55,587 nt of DNA from Gemmatimonadota bacterium (lineage in GTDB: Bacteria; Gemmatimonadota; Gemmatimonadetes; Gemmatimonadales; GWC2-71-9), in the NCBI GenBank assembly GCA_003222085.1, contig QHUK01000015.1, forward strand, positions 1-55,587. Direction: 5' to 3'. Under the pieces are notes generated by a model. It was given only the letters and a program-made list of their open reading frames with translations. It did not search any database and had not been told where the DNA came from. Made by a program: the position numbers and the translations under genes. Within the stretch, counting starts at the first letter, position 1. Each line of letters opens with the position of its first letter. This document shows positions 43,619 to 52,001 of this stretch, in pieces.

Positions 43619-44248
43619 GTGGGCGAGGCTGTGACGAGCCAACACGGACGGGCGGGAGCCCTCATGGAGGGCTCCCCGTACGGCATTCCCTCGCGCAAGC
43701 TCGGGATGTGGCTGTTCATCACCGCCGACGCCGCCACCTTCGGGGCGATCCTCTTCGCCTATGGGTACCTCCGTCTCGCGAACCCGGACTGGACACACCC
43801 GTTCGCGTTCTCGCCCACCATCGTGAACGGCATTGTCATGACCGTGGTCCTGCTCACCAGCAGCCTGACCATGGTGGCGGCCGTGGCCACCGCGCAATTG
43901 GGCCGGACGTCCGCCGGCGTCCGCTGGCTCGGCGTGACGATGCTCTTGGGGATCGTGTTCGCGGCGCTGCACCTGCGAGAATGGTTCGCCATGATCGGTG
44001 CAGGCTGGCGCCTGTTCCAGAACCCGATGGGCGGCTCGCCGCTGTTCGGCGCCACGTTCTTTGGCATCACGGGGCTTCACCTGCTGCATGTCGTCTGTGG
44101 CGTCATCGTCATCGGAGTGATCACGCTGGGATTTCGACGCGGGCGGTTTGACGCCGGTCACGTCGAGACGACCGCTCTGTACTGGCACTTCGTCGATCTG
44201 GTGTGGATGTTTGTCTTCCCCCTGGTCTATCTGATGAACGTCCGCTGA
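43619..44248 (+). CDS. Cytochrome c oxidase subunit III (second copy)
   Basis: A 209-residue subunit III-like protein. GTG 43619 is preceded by GGGAGG. Helices begin at KLGMWLFITADAATFGAILFAY; the conserved end is FFGITGLHLLHVVCGVIVI and TTALYWHFVDLVWMFVFPLVYL. The N terminus (SPYGIPSRKLGMW) is the typical subunit III entry. It is nearer to canonical subunit III than the first copy. Ends 6 nt before the subunit IV start. Confidence 0.9.
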   Translation: MGEAVTSQHGRAGALMEGSPYGIPSRKLGMWLFITADAATFGAILFAYGYLRLANPDWTHPFAFSPTIVNGIVMTVVLLTSSLTMVAAVATAQLGRTSAGVRWLGVTMLLGIVFAALHLREWFAMIGAGWRLFQNPMGGSPLFGATFFGITGLHLLHVVCGVIVIGVITLGFRRGRFDAGHVETTALYWHFVDLVWMFVFPLVYLMNVR

Positions 44249-44254
44249 GGACCC

Positions 44255-44569
44255 ATGACTGCCATCGCGCCACGTCGCGGCCCGACCATGCATCTGTACG
44301 TGGTCGTGTGGATCGGCCTGATCCTCATTGTGGGACTCGAGGTGTTCCTGACCTACGAGCGCCTGCCGGCGGGAACGCTGCTGGCCTGTCTGCTCGCGCT
44401 CGCGCTCATCGAGGCCGCGCTGGGGGTGATGTACTTCATGCACTTGAAATACGAGCGGCCCGCCCTCTTCTGGAGCCTCATCCCCTACCTGCTGTTCGCG
44501 CTGGTGCTGATGGATCACTTCTGGCCGGACGCGCTGCGACTCATGCGGCAGCGCATGCCGGGCCCGTAG
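44255..44569 (+). CDS. Cytochrome c oxidase subunit IV (prokaryotic)
   Basis: A 104-residue three-helix protein of the bacterial COX4 family: LYVVVWIGLILIVGLEVFLT, then ALIEAALGVMYFMHLKYERP, where the FMHLKYE motif is diagnostic, and a last helix ending LMDHFWPD. It completes the II-I-III-III-IV oxidase operon. The exact start could also be ATG 44288 (MHLYVV), which would fit the shorter family members. Confidence 0.88.
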   Translation: MTAIAPRRGPTMHLYVVVWIGLILIVGLEVFLTYERLPAGTLLACLLALALIEAALGVMYFMHLKYERPALFWSLIPYLLFALVLMDHFWPDALRLMRQRMPGP

Positions 44570-44591
44570 GACCGAGGGTCCGCGAGTGAGC

Positions 44592-44702
44592 ATGGGAGGG
44601 CTGATGAGCGGGATGCTCATCCTCATGGTAGCGTCGTTTTTGCTCGTGAGCGGCATCGCCGTGATGGCGTATCGCAGGCGCAAACGCGAGGCGGGAGATT
44701 AG
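44592..44702 (+). CDS. Single-helix membrane microprotein at the end of the oxidase operon
   Basis: Only 36 residues: a Met-rich helix GLMSGMLILMVASFLLVSGIA followed by a basic tail AYRRRKREAGD, giving an N-out/C-in anchor. It lies 22 nt after subunit IV in the same direction; GTG 44586 is an alternative start two codons earlier. The layout recalls CcoQ-like or other small oxidase assembly subunits. Too short for family recognition, but codon use and topology favour a real gene. Confidence 0.55.
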   Translation: MGGLMSGMLILMVASFLLVSGIAVMAYRRRKREAGD

Positions 44703-44753
44703 TGCCGTTCCAACTATTCTGGGGTGCTCGGGAAAACGAGTTGGTACTGGCGC

Positions 44754-44939
44754 TCAGAGACCTGGCGCTTTAGGGCTGGCCGTTCGCAGCAGCCGGAATG
44801 CCCAGAAACACAACGAGCCGCTCACCGCAAACACGAGGAGGTCCATGGAATGGAGGTGCCCCCGGTCGATCACCTCGAGGAGGTGGGCGGCTGCGATGAG
44901 GCCGAACAGGGCGCCCGACGTAATGAGATAGGGCTTCAT
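44754..44939 (-). CDS. Small two-helix membrane protein
   Basis: A 61-residue protein with two hydrophobic helices (LITSGALFGLIAAAHLLEVI and LLVFAVSGSLCFWAFRLL) separated by DRGHLHSMD. Its ATG overlaps the stop of the VOC gene by 4 nt. Similar unnamed small membrane proteins are common in soil bacteria. Function unknown. It converges on the oxidase operon. Confidence 0.65.
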   Translation of the reverse strand: MKPYLITSGALFGLIAAAHLLEVIDRGHLHSMDLLVFAVSGSLCFWAFRLLRTASPKAPGL

Positions 44940-45349
44940 GGGATCGGTCGGCCGATTTCCCAGTGATGGCCGAACGGATCGACTACCCGGCCCACACGCC
45001 ACCCATACGGCTCGTCTTGCACCGCGGACACCTCTCGGGCACCTGCCGCAAGTGCCCTCGCGAACATCGCGTCAGGATCCGGCACGGTCAGGATCATTCG
45101 AACCGAGCCACCGCCCAGTGATTCCGGACTGAAGTTGTCATGCTCAGGCGACTCGTCGCTCAACCAAAACTCCGCGCCATCAACGGACAACCGAGACACG
45201 ACCGAGCCGCCGGGATCCTCCACGCGGTAGATCTCGGTGGCTCCGAATGCCGCCTTGTAGAACTCAACCGCTCGCGCGCCGTGCCGAACGGACAGCATGG
45301 GCGAGACCGAGCAGATAACGGAAGTCCCCGGGCCAGGAGCCGTGGTCAT
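44936..45349 (-). CDS. VOC (glyoxalase/bleomycin resistance) family protein
   Basis: A 137-residue protein with the paired beta-alpha-beta-beta-beta units of the VOC fold: SVSPMLSVRHGARAVEFYKAAFGA, then WLSDESPEHDNFSPESLGG, and the second half ending WRVGRVVDPFGHHWEIG, the typical PhnB-like closing motif. Likely metal ligands are a His or Glu in each half. The substrate is unknown. Start at 45349; the first few residues are loosely conserved. Confidence 0.87.
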   Translation of the reverse strand: MTTAPGPGTSVICSVSPMLSVRHGARAVEFYKAAFGATEIYRVEDPGGSVVSRLSVDGAEFWLSDESPEHDNFSPESLGGGSVRMILTVPDPDAMFARALAAGAREVSAVQDEPYGWRVGRVVDPFGHHWEIGRPIP

Positions 45350-45363
45350 CGCTTGGTCCCCCC

Positions 45364-45861
45364 CTATATCGACGAGGGCGCGGGGCGCGCACCCCTGACC
45401 GCGGCGACCCCCAACCAGACGAAGAGGAGCACCACGAGGGCCTGCGTGAGGGCAAACGGCGGCTCCGACTGGGTCGGCGCCAGGAGGAACAGCACCGGAA
45501 TCCGCTTGAACAGCTGCGCGACCAGGACGAAGACGTTCAAGTACGTGGCGAGGACGACGCCGACCGCGTAGGTCGTGCGCCACCCGCCAACCCGGTGTTT
45601 GACGTAGTCCCCGAAAATCGCGGCCACGAGCACCACCAGCGACACGATCCCCACGACGTGGGACGGCAGGACCTTGTCGAAGGGAAAGCCGAATCCGGTG
45701 ACGCTCGTCAGCACCGTGGTGACCATGAACACAGCGGCCCAGCCGTCGAGGCGCGTCCCGGTGGCGAGGCCTCCGGCTACCACGAGCCCCGCGACGATGC
45801 CGACCAGACTCAACACCGTGTGGACGAGGGTAAACGCCGCGATGCTCATGCCGAAAATCAT
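45364..45861 (-). CDS. Hypothetical membrane protein
   Basis: A 165-residue protein with about four helices (SIAAFTLVHTVLSLVGIVAGLVV, then AAVFMVTTVLTSVTGF, VVGIVSLVVLVAAIFGDYV, VVLLFVWLGVAAV). ATG 45861 is chosen because a GGAAGGGCG ribosome site precedes it; the frame is open upstream without coding character. The order of helices and FGFPFDKVLPSHVVG resembles unnamed membrane proteins of Gram-negative soil bacteria. Function unknown. Confidence 0.7.
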   Translation of the reverse strand: MIFGMSIAAFTLVHTVLSLVGIVAGLVVAGGLATGTRLDGWAAVFMVTTVLTSVTGFGFPFDKVLPSHVVGIVSLVVLVAAIFGDYVKHRVGGWRTTYAVGVVLATYLNVFVLVAQLFKRIPVLFLLAPTQSEPPFALTQALVVLLFVWLGVAAVRGARPAPSSI

Positions 45862-45912
45862 GGGGGCGCCCTTCCGCAGGAAGGGGCCTAATGTACGCGG
45901 GGTCGTCTCGGC

Positions 45913-45943
45913 TTGCAACGCGGGCGTCGGGGTGCCATATCTA
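45913..45943 (+). promoter_or_regulatory. Weak candidate promoter for the DUF4440 gene at 45978
   Basis: TTGCAA (45913-45918), a 19-nt spacer and TATCTA (45938-45943) in the 116-nt gap between divergent genes. The long spacer makes this a weak match. Confidence 0.25.
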
Positions 45944-45977
45944 GCGCCCAACCCACCTCGTCGCGCGGGAGGCAACC

Positions 45978-46430
45978 ATGCGCTCGACACTCTCACTGAC
46001 TTGCGTCTTGCTCGCCACTGCCTGCGCCGGTGGCAGCGCTCCACCAGCCGGGCTGTCGGCCGAGGACGTGGCGGCGATCAAGAGGACCGAGCGAAACTGG
46101 GTTCAGGCGATGCTCGCCGGTGACTGGTCAGCGGGGGCCGCGATCCACACGCCGGACGCCGTGCGGATGCCGCCGAACGCGCCGGACGTACGCGGCCGCG
46201 CAGCGATCCTGACGGCGTTGCCGCAGTACGGAAAGCCCACAGCCTTCACCCTCGAGTCGCCGGAAATCGACGGGCGCGGCGACCTCGCGTACGCCTGGGA
46301 AAGGGTCTCCTATACGAGCTCGAAGCTGGTTATCACAGGGCGCGGCCTCGTGATCTTCCGAAAGCAACCAGACGGCTCGTGGCTCGCGGACCGCGTGATC
46401 TGGAACTCGGATCAGCCATTGCCGAAGTGA
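45978..46430 (+). CDS. DUF4440/NTF2-like lipoprotein
   Basis: A 150-residue exported protein with lipobox LLATAC and ribosome site GGGAGG. The mature part is a SnoaL/NTF2-like fold: LSAEDVAAIKRTERNWVQAM, then DWSAGAAIHTPDAVRMPPN, a central strand set and VIFRKQPDGSWLADRVIWNSD, the usual DUF4440 end. These domains often bind small hydrophobic ligands; none has a proven activity here. First of three NTF2-like domains in this region. Confidence 0.8.
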   Translation: MRSTLSLTCVLLATACAGGSAPPAGLSAEDVAAIKRTERNWVQAMLAGDWSAGAAIHTPDAVRMPPNAPDVRGRAAILTALPQYGKPTAFTLESPEIDGRGDLAYAWERVSYTSSKLVITGRGLVIFRKQPDGSWLADRVIWNSDQPLPK

Positions 46431-46452
46431 CGGGAACGGCGCGCCGTTGACC

Positions 46453-47934
46453 ATGCGGCCTCTTCTCGCTCTGGCCATCGTCGCATTCACGAGCGTCCCT
46501 GCCGCGGCGCAGCAATCGAATCCGCGCCGGGACTCGCTGATCGCGCGCGCCAAGGCGCTCGAGCTCAACACGCCCTACGTCCCGCCCCCGGGGACCGCCC
46601 TCGAGCATCACGCGGCGGGCTTCGCCCAGATCATGTGCTCGGCCGTGTTCATCACCGGTCTCGATCCCGACTTCGCCGCCGAGAATGTGGGGTACTTCAC
46701 GGCGCCCTACGCCGAGCGGGCGAAGCTGGGCAAGCCGATCATCGATCGTGCCGGCAAGGCCGTGCACGTCACGCTTCCCAACGGCGTGCGGCGCACCGCC
46801 AAGTTCGTCGGCGACCAGGGCTGTGTCACACTCCCACTCGGCCGAAGTTCGCTCAACTTCAATCCGATCCGGGTCGCGAGCGTCCTCCCCGACCCGTCGA
46901 CCCAGGCATGGCCGATGGGCGACCTGCTGCCGACGGACCCATTAGCCCCCGAGCTCGACACGGCCGCGATACGGGCGGCCGTGGACACGGCGTTCCAGCC
47001 TGCCGCTGCGATGACCGCTGCCTTTGTCGTGACGTGGAAGGGAAGGATTATCGGCGAGCGATACGGCGCCGGTATCACGGCGGGCACGCCCCTGGAAAGC
47101 TGGTCCATGGGGAAGAGCCTGACGGCCGCACTCCTGGGCATTCTGATCAAACAGGGCGTCTACGCGCTCGAGCAACCGGCGCCGATTCCGGAGTGGCAGG
47201 GCGAGAACGATCCGCGCGCGAAGATCCGCATCGCCGATCTCATGAACATGTCGAGCGGCCTCCGGATCCGCGCGCCGCGAGATCCGGATTTCGATCCATC
47301 AGGCCCCTATCCCGATCACCTGTATCTGTACACGGGCGGCGTGAACCTATTCCACTACGCCGCCACACGCCCGCTCCAATGGCCACCGGGCACCGTCGGC
47401 CGCTACCACAACACCGACCCGGTGCTGGTCAACTACCTCATTCGTCTGGCCGTCGAGAAGCGTGGAGAGGAGTACCTCTCGTTTCCGCGACGGGCGCTGT
47501 TGGACAAAATCGGCATCCGGTCTATGGTGATGGAAACCGACCCGTATGGGAATTTCCTGATGCAGGGATACGAGCTGGCGTCCGCCCGTGATTGGGCGCG
47601 TCTCGGGAGTCTCTATCTGCAGGACGGGGTGTGGCAGGGCGAGCGGATTCTGCCAGAGGGGTTCGTGCAGTTCGTGAGCACGGTGGCTCCCGCTTGGGCC
47701 GCCGATCATCGCCCGATCTACGGAGGGTTCTTCTGGATCAATGGAGACAGCCTGTTCCCCGTGCCCAAGAGTGTCTACTACATGACCGGTGTCGGCGGGC
47801 AGTATACGCTGATCATTCCATCGCACGATCTGGTCGTGGTTCGTCTGGGACACTACAAGGGTGAGGCGGCGGGGACCGAGAGTCTCAAGACCGCTCTGGC
47901 GCTTCTCGTGAGAGCGGTGCCCAGCAGGCATTAA
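46453..47934 (+). CDS. Serine hydrolase, class C beta-lactamase/penicillin-binding family
   Basis: A 493-residue exported hydrolase. ATG 46453 starts the signal peptide MRPLLALAIVAFTSVPAAAQ; a TTG two codons earlier is unlikely. The SxxK nucleophile motif is ESWSMGKSLTAALLG, the Y-x-N motif is RYHNTDPVL, and the third motif is near GVGGQYTLIIP. The first 170 residues are an extra N-terminal region seen in some members. Probably an esterase or peptidase of the EstB/DD-peptidase type; true beta-lactamase activity is not implied. Confidence 0.88.
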   Translation: MRPLLALAIVAFTSVPAAAQQSNPRRDSLIARAKALELNTPYVPPPGTALEHHAAGFAQIMCSAVFITGLDPDFAAENVGYFTAPYAERAKLGKPIIDRAGKAVHVTLPNGVRRTAKFVGDQGCVTLPLGRSSLNFNPIRVASVLPDPSTQAWPMGDLLPTDPLAPELDTAAIRAAVDTAFQPAAAMTAAFVVTWKGRIIGERYGAGITAGTPLESWSMGKSLTAALLGILIKQGVYALEQPAPIPEWQGENDPRAKIRIADLMNMSSGLRIRAPRDPDFDPSGPYPDHLYLYTGGVNLFHYAATRPLQWPPGTVGRYHNTDPVLVNYLIRLAVEKRGEEYLSFPRRALLDKIGIRSMVMETDPYGNFLMQGYELASARDWARLGSLYLQDGVWQGERILPEGFVQFVSTVAPAWAADHRPIYGGFFWINGDSLFPVPKSVYYMTGVGGQYTLIIPSHDLVVVRLGHYKGEAAGTESLKTALALLVRAVPSRH

Positions 47935-47953
47935 TCCTTACCAGGAGCTGCCC

Positions 47954-48439
47954 ATGCAAACTCACTTGCTCGCCCTCGCTGCTGTGTTCGCCGTGGTCCT
48001 GACGCCGACAGCTGGAAGCGCGCAGCGCGCTGACCTTCGTCGTCTCGTAATCGGGAGATGGGAGCTCAATGTGGCGAAGTCGACCTTTCGCCCCGGCCCT
48101 CCGCCGAAGAGCTGGACGCGCACGTACGAGGCAAGCGGGGAGAACGTGAAGTACACCGACAGCCTGGTGGATGCCGACGGGAAGGCCGAGGTCTCGGAGT
48201 GGACCGGCAGCTACGACGGCAAGGATCACCCATTTGCGGGCTCGCCGGATTACGACGCGCAAGCCGTCAAGGCTTCCAATCCGTTCCGTGCGACCTTCAC
48301 ACTCAAGAAGGCCGGCAAGGTCGTCGGCACCGGCACGCGGGTGCTCTCCCGAGATGGCAAGGTCATGACCATCAGGCTCAAGTTGACCAATGCGAAAGGG
48401 CAGACGTTCAACAACATCAGGGTCTTCGAAAAGCGCTAG
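47954..48439 (+). CDS. Exported hypothetical protein
   Basis: A 161-residue protein with signal peptide LLALAAVFAVVLTPTAGSAQ and ribosome site AGGAG. The mature part begins GRWELNVAKSTFRPGPPPKSW and is a beta-rich domain with repeated strand patterns (RTYEASGENVKYTDSLVD, AEVSEWTGSYDGKDHP), consistent with a small lipocalin-like barrel. The pattern W-x-L-N-x-x-K-S-x-F is common in unnamed secreted proteins of soil bacteria. Function unknown. Confidence 0.72.
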   Translation: MQTHLLALAAVFAVVLTPTAGSAQRADLRRLVIGRWELNVAKSTFRPGPPPKSWTRTYEASGENVKYTDSLVDADGKAEVSEWTGSYDGKDHPFAGSPDYDAQAVKASNPFRATFTLKKAGKVVGTGTRVLSRDGKVMTIRLKLTNAKGQTFNNIRVFEKR

Positions 48440-48467
48440 GGTCCCGTTGCGCTGTAGGAGGTCGCCA

Positions 48468-49283
48468 ATGAAACGCACACTCGCATTCGCGTTGTTAGTG
48501 CTGCTCGCCAGCGGTCGCGCCCGGGCTCAGGCGACAAGTGCGACAGAGCAGGAGATCATCAAACTCGAACAGGCCGCCACGGATGCCCAGTTCAAGAAGG
48601 ACCGTGCGGCGCTGGAGCGACTCTTGGCTGACGATTACCTCTACACGCACTCGAACGGATCGGTGCTGAACAAGACACAGGAGATCGCCGAGTCGATGTC
48701 GAGCGACGTGCAATGGACGGATTCGAAACTCGCCGATCTCAAGGTCCGAATCTTCGGCGACGCCGCGGTCCTCACGGGACGGCAAACCATTCAGGGCACG
48801 GCGAAAGGGTATGTCCCCGGGCCGCGCCGCATTACCGACATATTCGTGAAGCGGAGCGGCCGCTGGCAGTGGGCGGGGGGCCAAGCCACCCTCGAGTCCA
48901 CGAAGCCCGATGCACCCCCACTCTCGGCACAGGATGTGGCGGCCATCAAGGCCACGCTCGCGACGTGGAAGCAGGCGAGTCTCGCCGGCGATTGGCCTTC
49001 TTTCTTTGGTCAATTCGCCGAAGACGCCGTTTGGATGGGTCCCAAGGGTCCGGCGGTCGACGGTCTCGCTGCAATAAGGAAAGGCACTTGGGTCCGAGCA
49101 CTCGAGGAGGAGTTGGTACCCGTTCAGGTCGATGGTCGAGGCGATCTCGCCTTCGCTCGCGGGACGGTGTCGCTGCTACTCAATGAGAAGGGTGGGGTCA
49201 AGCGCGAGGCAAACTTTCTCACGGTGTTGCGCAAGCAGCCAGGGGGTTCCTGGCGCATGGCCGTCTACAGCGTCGGGTTCTGA
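48468..49283 (+). CDS. Exported protein with two tandem DUF4440/NTF2-like domains
   Basis: A 271-residue protein with ribosome site TAGGAGG and signal peptide MKRTLAFALLVLLASGRARAQ. Domain one (about 25-145): TEQEIIKLEQAATDAQFKKD, then DYLYTHSNGSVLNKTQE, ending RWQWAGGQATL. Domain two (about 155-270): LSAQDVAAIKATLATWKQAS, then DWPSFFGQFAEDAVWMGPKG, ending PGGSWRMAVYSVG. The second domain is closer to the DUF4440 lipoprotein at 45978 than to domain one, so a fusion of two lineages is likely. Confidence 0.82.
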   Translation: MKRTLAFALLVLLASGRARAQATSATEQEIIKLEQAATDAQFKKDRAALERLLADDYLYTHSNGSVLNKTQEIAESMSSDVQWTDSKLADLKVRIFGDAAVLTGRQTIQGTAKGYVPGPRRITDIFVKRSGRWQWAGGQATLESTKPDAPPLSAQDVAAIKATLATWKQASLAGDWPSFFGQFAEDAVWMGPKGPAVDGLAAIRKGTWVRALEEELVPVQVDGRGDLAFARGTVSLLLNEKGGVKREANFLTVLRKQPGGSWRMAVYSVGF

Positions 49284-49331
49284 GCGCGGGTCTTTTTGGT
49301 GAGCCGGGGGCCTGCGCGCGTAACGGAAGCT

Positions 49332-52001
49332 CTATCGTGCCGCGTCGAAATTCGACACCAGCCAGATGTCCGGCTCCTGATGGAGCACGGCGCAGGCGAG
49401 CCGTCGCCCGTCGCCCGACATCGACACGAATCCCAACCGGCACTCGGCGGGCAACCAGGCCACCAGCTCCTGCCGACTGCCGTCGGAGCGCATTCGCCAG
49501 ATCGCGGCTGGATTTGCTGGTCGGAACATTCGGTTCGCTCCGTCGCGATCATTGAACAGGTAGATCCAGCCGTCCCTGCGCCACAGCAGCGGTATGTTGT
49601 CGCCGGGCGGCGCACTCACGCGCGTCCACACCCCACGACCGACACTCGTGCGCCACAGCCGGAACCCCTCCTCCGGGCGATGCATTCCGGCGGCGAACAC
49701 CTCCCGCCCGTCCGGCGAGAGGACGGCGCTGAGGAAAGGAGTGATCGAGTCGACAGCGGAAATGATCGCTTCCGAACCTTGGGCGACGTCCAGCACAACG
49801 AGCGTTCGGCCTTTGCGGGCTGGATACAGCAGCAGCCTTCCATCCGCCGACCAATTAGTCCGGAAGTAGCTGAGCCAATCGGGCGGCGTCGTTCCTATCT
49901 GAAGTCGTTGGCCGGACCGGTCTTGGAGAATCAGGCGGGAGCCAGCCGAGTCCATGAGCACATAGGCGAAACGTGCCCCATCCGGCCCCCAGCTCGGGTT
50001 ACTCTTGAGCCCGTTGTCGTCAGTGAAACGAACGAAGTCTCCGCCGTCCATCGGCGCCACGAAGAAGTTGCCGCGCCCTTCGCCGTCGTATTGCATTACA
50101 GCCAGCGTCGCACCATCAGCGCTCACCGCGGGCCAGTCATAGGCACGGCTGTCTACGGAGAGGCGCCGCCCGGCCGCCGTATCATGGCCGGCGTCGAGGC
50201 GGAAAGCCCAGACGTGCTGGCTCACTGGGCCGCCGACATAGGCCAGCGTGGAGCCCCTGCCGCCCAGATCGAACGTGAGATCTCTCCAAGCCCGCGACAC
50301 GGGTATACCGCTGAAAACCACCCGTTCCTCGGGCCGGGCCGTGCCGGTCCCTGGATCGAACGGGAGACGCAATAGCTCCGATCCGCCCGGCACCTGTCGC
50401 AGATAATAGAGCGCGGCGCCGGTCGGGCTCCAACGGACGGGTCCGAAGCGATCGCGCGCGACGATAGAGCTCCACCGCCGATCCGATCGCGTCACCACGA
50501 CCCCCCTCACCCACCTACTCGTAGCGATCCACTGTCCGTCGGGCGACCATGCGACATGCTGTGACCAGGGGACTGAATCAAGACTCCACAACAGTGAATC
50601 CGTAGAGGAGAGCGACGACGGCCGCGCCGAAAAACGGGTCCGCTCGACGCCGGTCAGGGGGTCATCGATGATCACAGTGTCGCCGGCCGTCCGTGCCAAG
50701 GCCCGACCATCCGGCGACAGGTCAATCGGGCCCAACCCGTTCACTACCTTCACCGGTGCGCCGCCGCGCGACGGAATGCGATAGATCGCGGCCGACTGGG
50801 CCGCGTCGCGGAGCATCGTGAAGTACAGCCACTGCCTGTCGGGACTCCAGCGCGGCCCCGCGATCCAGGCGGGCGAACGCACCAGGATAACCGATTCACC
50901 GCCCCCCAACGGCTCGAGCACCAAGGCGCGTCCCTCGCTGACGTAGGCGAGCGTGTGTCCATCCGGCGACAAGGCAGGTTCATTTGCCCGCGCGCTGAAC
51001 GTGACCTGACGCTGACTCGGCATGACAGCCGCAGAATGCCGGCGGGGAAGTCTCAACCCCACGAGCACGACGATGGCCGCCAGGGAGAGCACCCCAGCGA
51101 TAGTCCCGGCTGGATGGCGGCGCCAAAAACGATGCGGCCGAGGAGATTCCGTCTCGGACGTGGGCTGGATCAGTGCTGCCGCGAATGCCGCCAGCGTCGC
51201 GAACCGATCCGCCGGCGACTTCGCCAGGGCTCGGGTCACGGCTGCTTCCACGTGAGGCGGGACAGTCCGCAGGGTCCCGAGATGGGGCACAGGCTCGCTG
51301 AACCGCTTGGCGATGATCGCTTGCGCAGTGGGCCCGGTGTACGGCGGCTCCCCGCCCAACATCTCGTATAACACCGAAGCCAGACTGTACTGGTCGCTGC
51401 GACCATCCAGCCTGGGCTCGGCGCTCGCCTGCTCCGGGCTCATGTAGGCCGGCGTGCCGAGGGAGAGCCCCGTCTCGGTGAGCCGCTCCCGCCCCGCCAT
51501 GCTCACCGCCAGCGCGATCCCGAAGTCCGCCACCATTGGCTCACCCTGGTGGAGCATGATATTCTCGGGCTTGATATCGCGATGGATGACACCGCGGCCG
51601 TGCGCGAAGTCGAGGGCCGTGGCGATCGCGCGGGTAATGCGCAGGGCCTCGTCGAGCGGCAGCTGGCCTTCGCGCTCCAGGCGCTGGCGGAGGCTCTCGC
51701 CCTCGACGTACGGCATCACGTAATAGAGGAACCCGTCCGCTTCGCCCGAATCGATGAGCGTGAGGATATGCGGGTGCTGGAGTTGCCCGGTGACGCGGAT
51801 CTCGCGCAGGAATCGCTCGGCGCCGAGGACCGCGGCCAGCTCGGGGCGGAGCACCTTGAGCGCGACGGGGCGGTCGTGCTTGAGATCGCGAGCCAGATAG
51901 ACCGTGGCCATCCCGCCGTGGCCGAGTTCGTGCTCGATCGTGTAGCGGCCGGCGAGCGCTCCTCGAAGGCGCTCGAGCAGACCTCGATCCTCACCGCCCA
52001 T
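49332..52001 (-). CDS. Serine/threonine kinase with TolB-like propeller (first of tandem pair)
   Basis: An 889-residue receptor kinase. Kinase domain about 18-285: GHGGMATVYLARDLKHDRP, ALKVLRPEL, VIHRDIKPENIML, VADFGIALAV, GTPAYMSPEQASAEP. One membrane helix at about 300-320, then an outer six- to seven-bladed propeller of TolB/PD40 repeats, each marked by a ...SPDG... or ...DGR... turn (LSPDGHTLAYVSEG, WSPDRQWLYFTM, LSPDGREVFAAGM). Start at 52001 overlaps the end of its twin by 11 nt. Likely senses an envelope signal; ligand unknown. Confidence 0.93.
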   Translation of the reverse strand: MGGEDRGLLERLRGALAGRYTIEHELGHGGMATVYLARDLKHDRPVALKVLRPELAAVLGAERFLREIRVTGQLQHPHILTLIDSGEADGFLYYVMPYVEGESLRQRLEREGQLPLDEALRITRAIATALDFAHGRGVIHRDIKPENIMLHQGEPMVADFGIALAVSMAGRERLTETGLSLGTPAYMSPEQASAEPRLDGRSDQYSLASVLYEMLGGEPPYTGPTAQAIIAKRFSEPVPHLGTLRTVPPHVEAAVTRALAKSPADRFATLAAFAAALIQPTSETESPRPHRFWRRHPAGTIAGVLSLAAIVVLVGLRLPRRHSAAVMPSQRQVTFSARANEPALSPDGHTLAYVSEGRALVLEPLGGGESVILVRSPAWIAGPRWSPDRQWLYFTMLRDAAQSAAIYRIPSRGGAPVKVVNGLGPIDLSPDGRALARTAGDTVIIDDPLTGVERTRFSARPSSLSSTDSLLWSLDSVPWSQHVAWSPDGQWIATSRWVRGVVVTRSDRRWSSIVARDRFGPVRWSPTGAALYYLRQVPGGSELLRLPFDPGTGTARPEERVVFSGIPVSRAWRDLTFDLGGRGSTLAYVGGPVSQHVWAFRLDAGHDTAAGRRLSVDSRAYDWPAVSADGATLAVMQYDGEGRGNFFVAPMDGGDFVRFTDDNGLKSNPSWGPDGARFAYVLMDSAGSRLILQDRSGQRLQIGTTPPDWLSYFRTNWSADGRLLLYPARKGRTLVVLDVAQGSEAIISAVDSITPFLSAVLSPDGREVFAAGMHRPEEGFRLWRTSVGRGVWTRVSAPPGDNIPLLWRRDGWIYLFNDRDGANRMFRPANPAAIWRMRSDGSRQELVAWLPAECRLGFVSMSGDGRRLACAVLHQEPDIWLVSNFDAAR

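Noticed and set aside
44703-44753. Terminator between the oxidase operon and the convergent small genes
   Set aside because: Only a 6-bp stem (CCAACT/AGTTGG) with a loop of over 20 nt and no T-tract; not convincing.
46435-46448. 14-bp palindrome AACGGCGCGCCGTT before the serine hydrolase gene
   Set aside because: Short GC-rich palindromes are expected by chance at this base composition; no second copy or link to a regulator.
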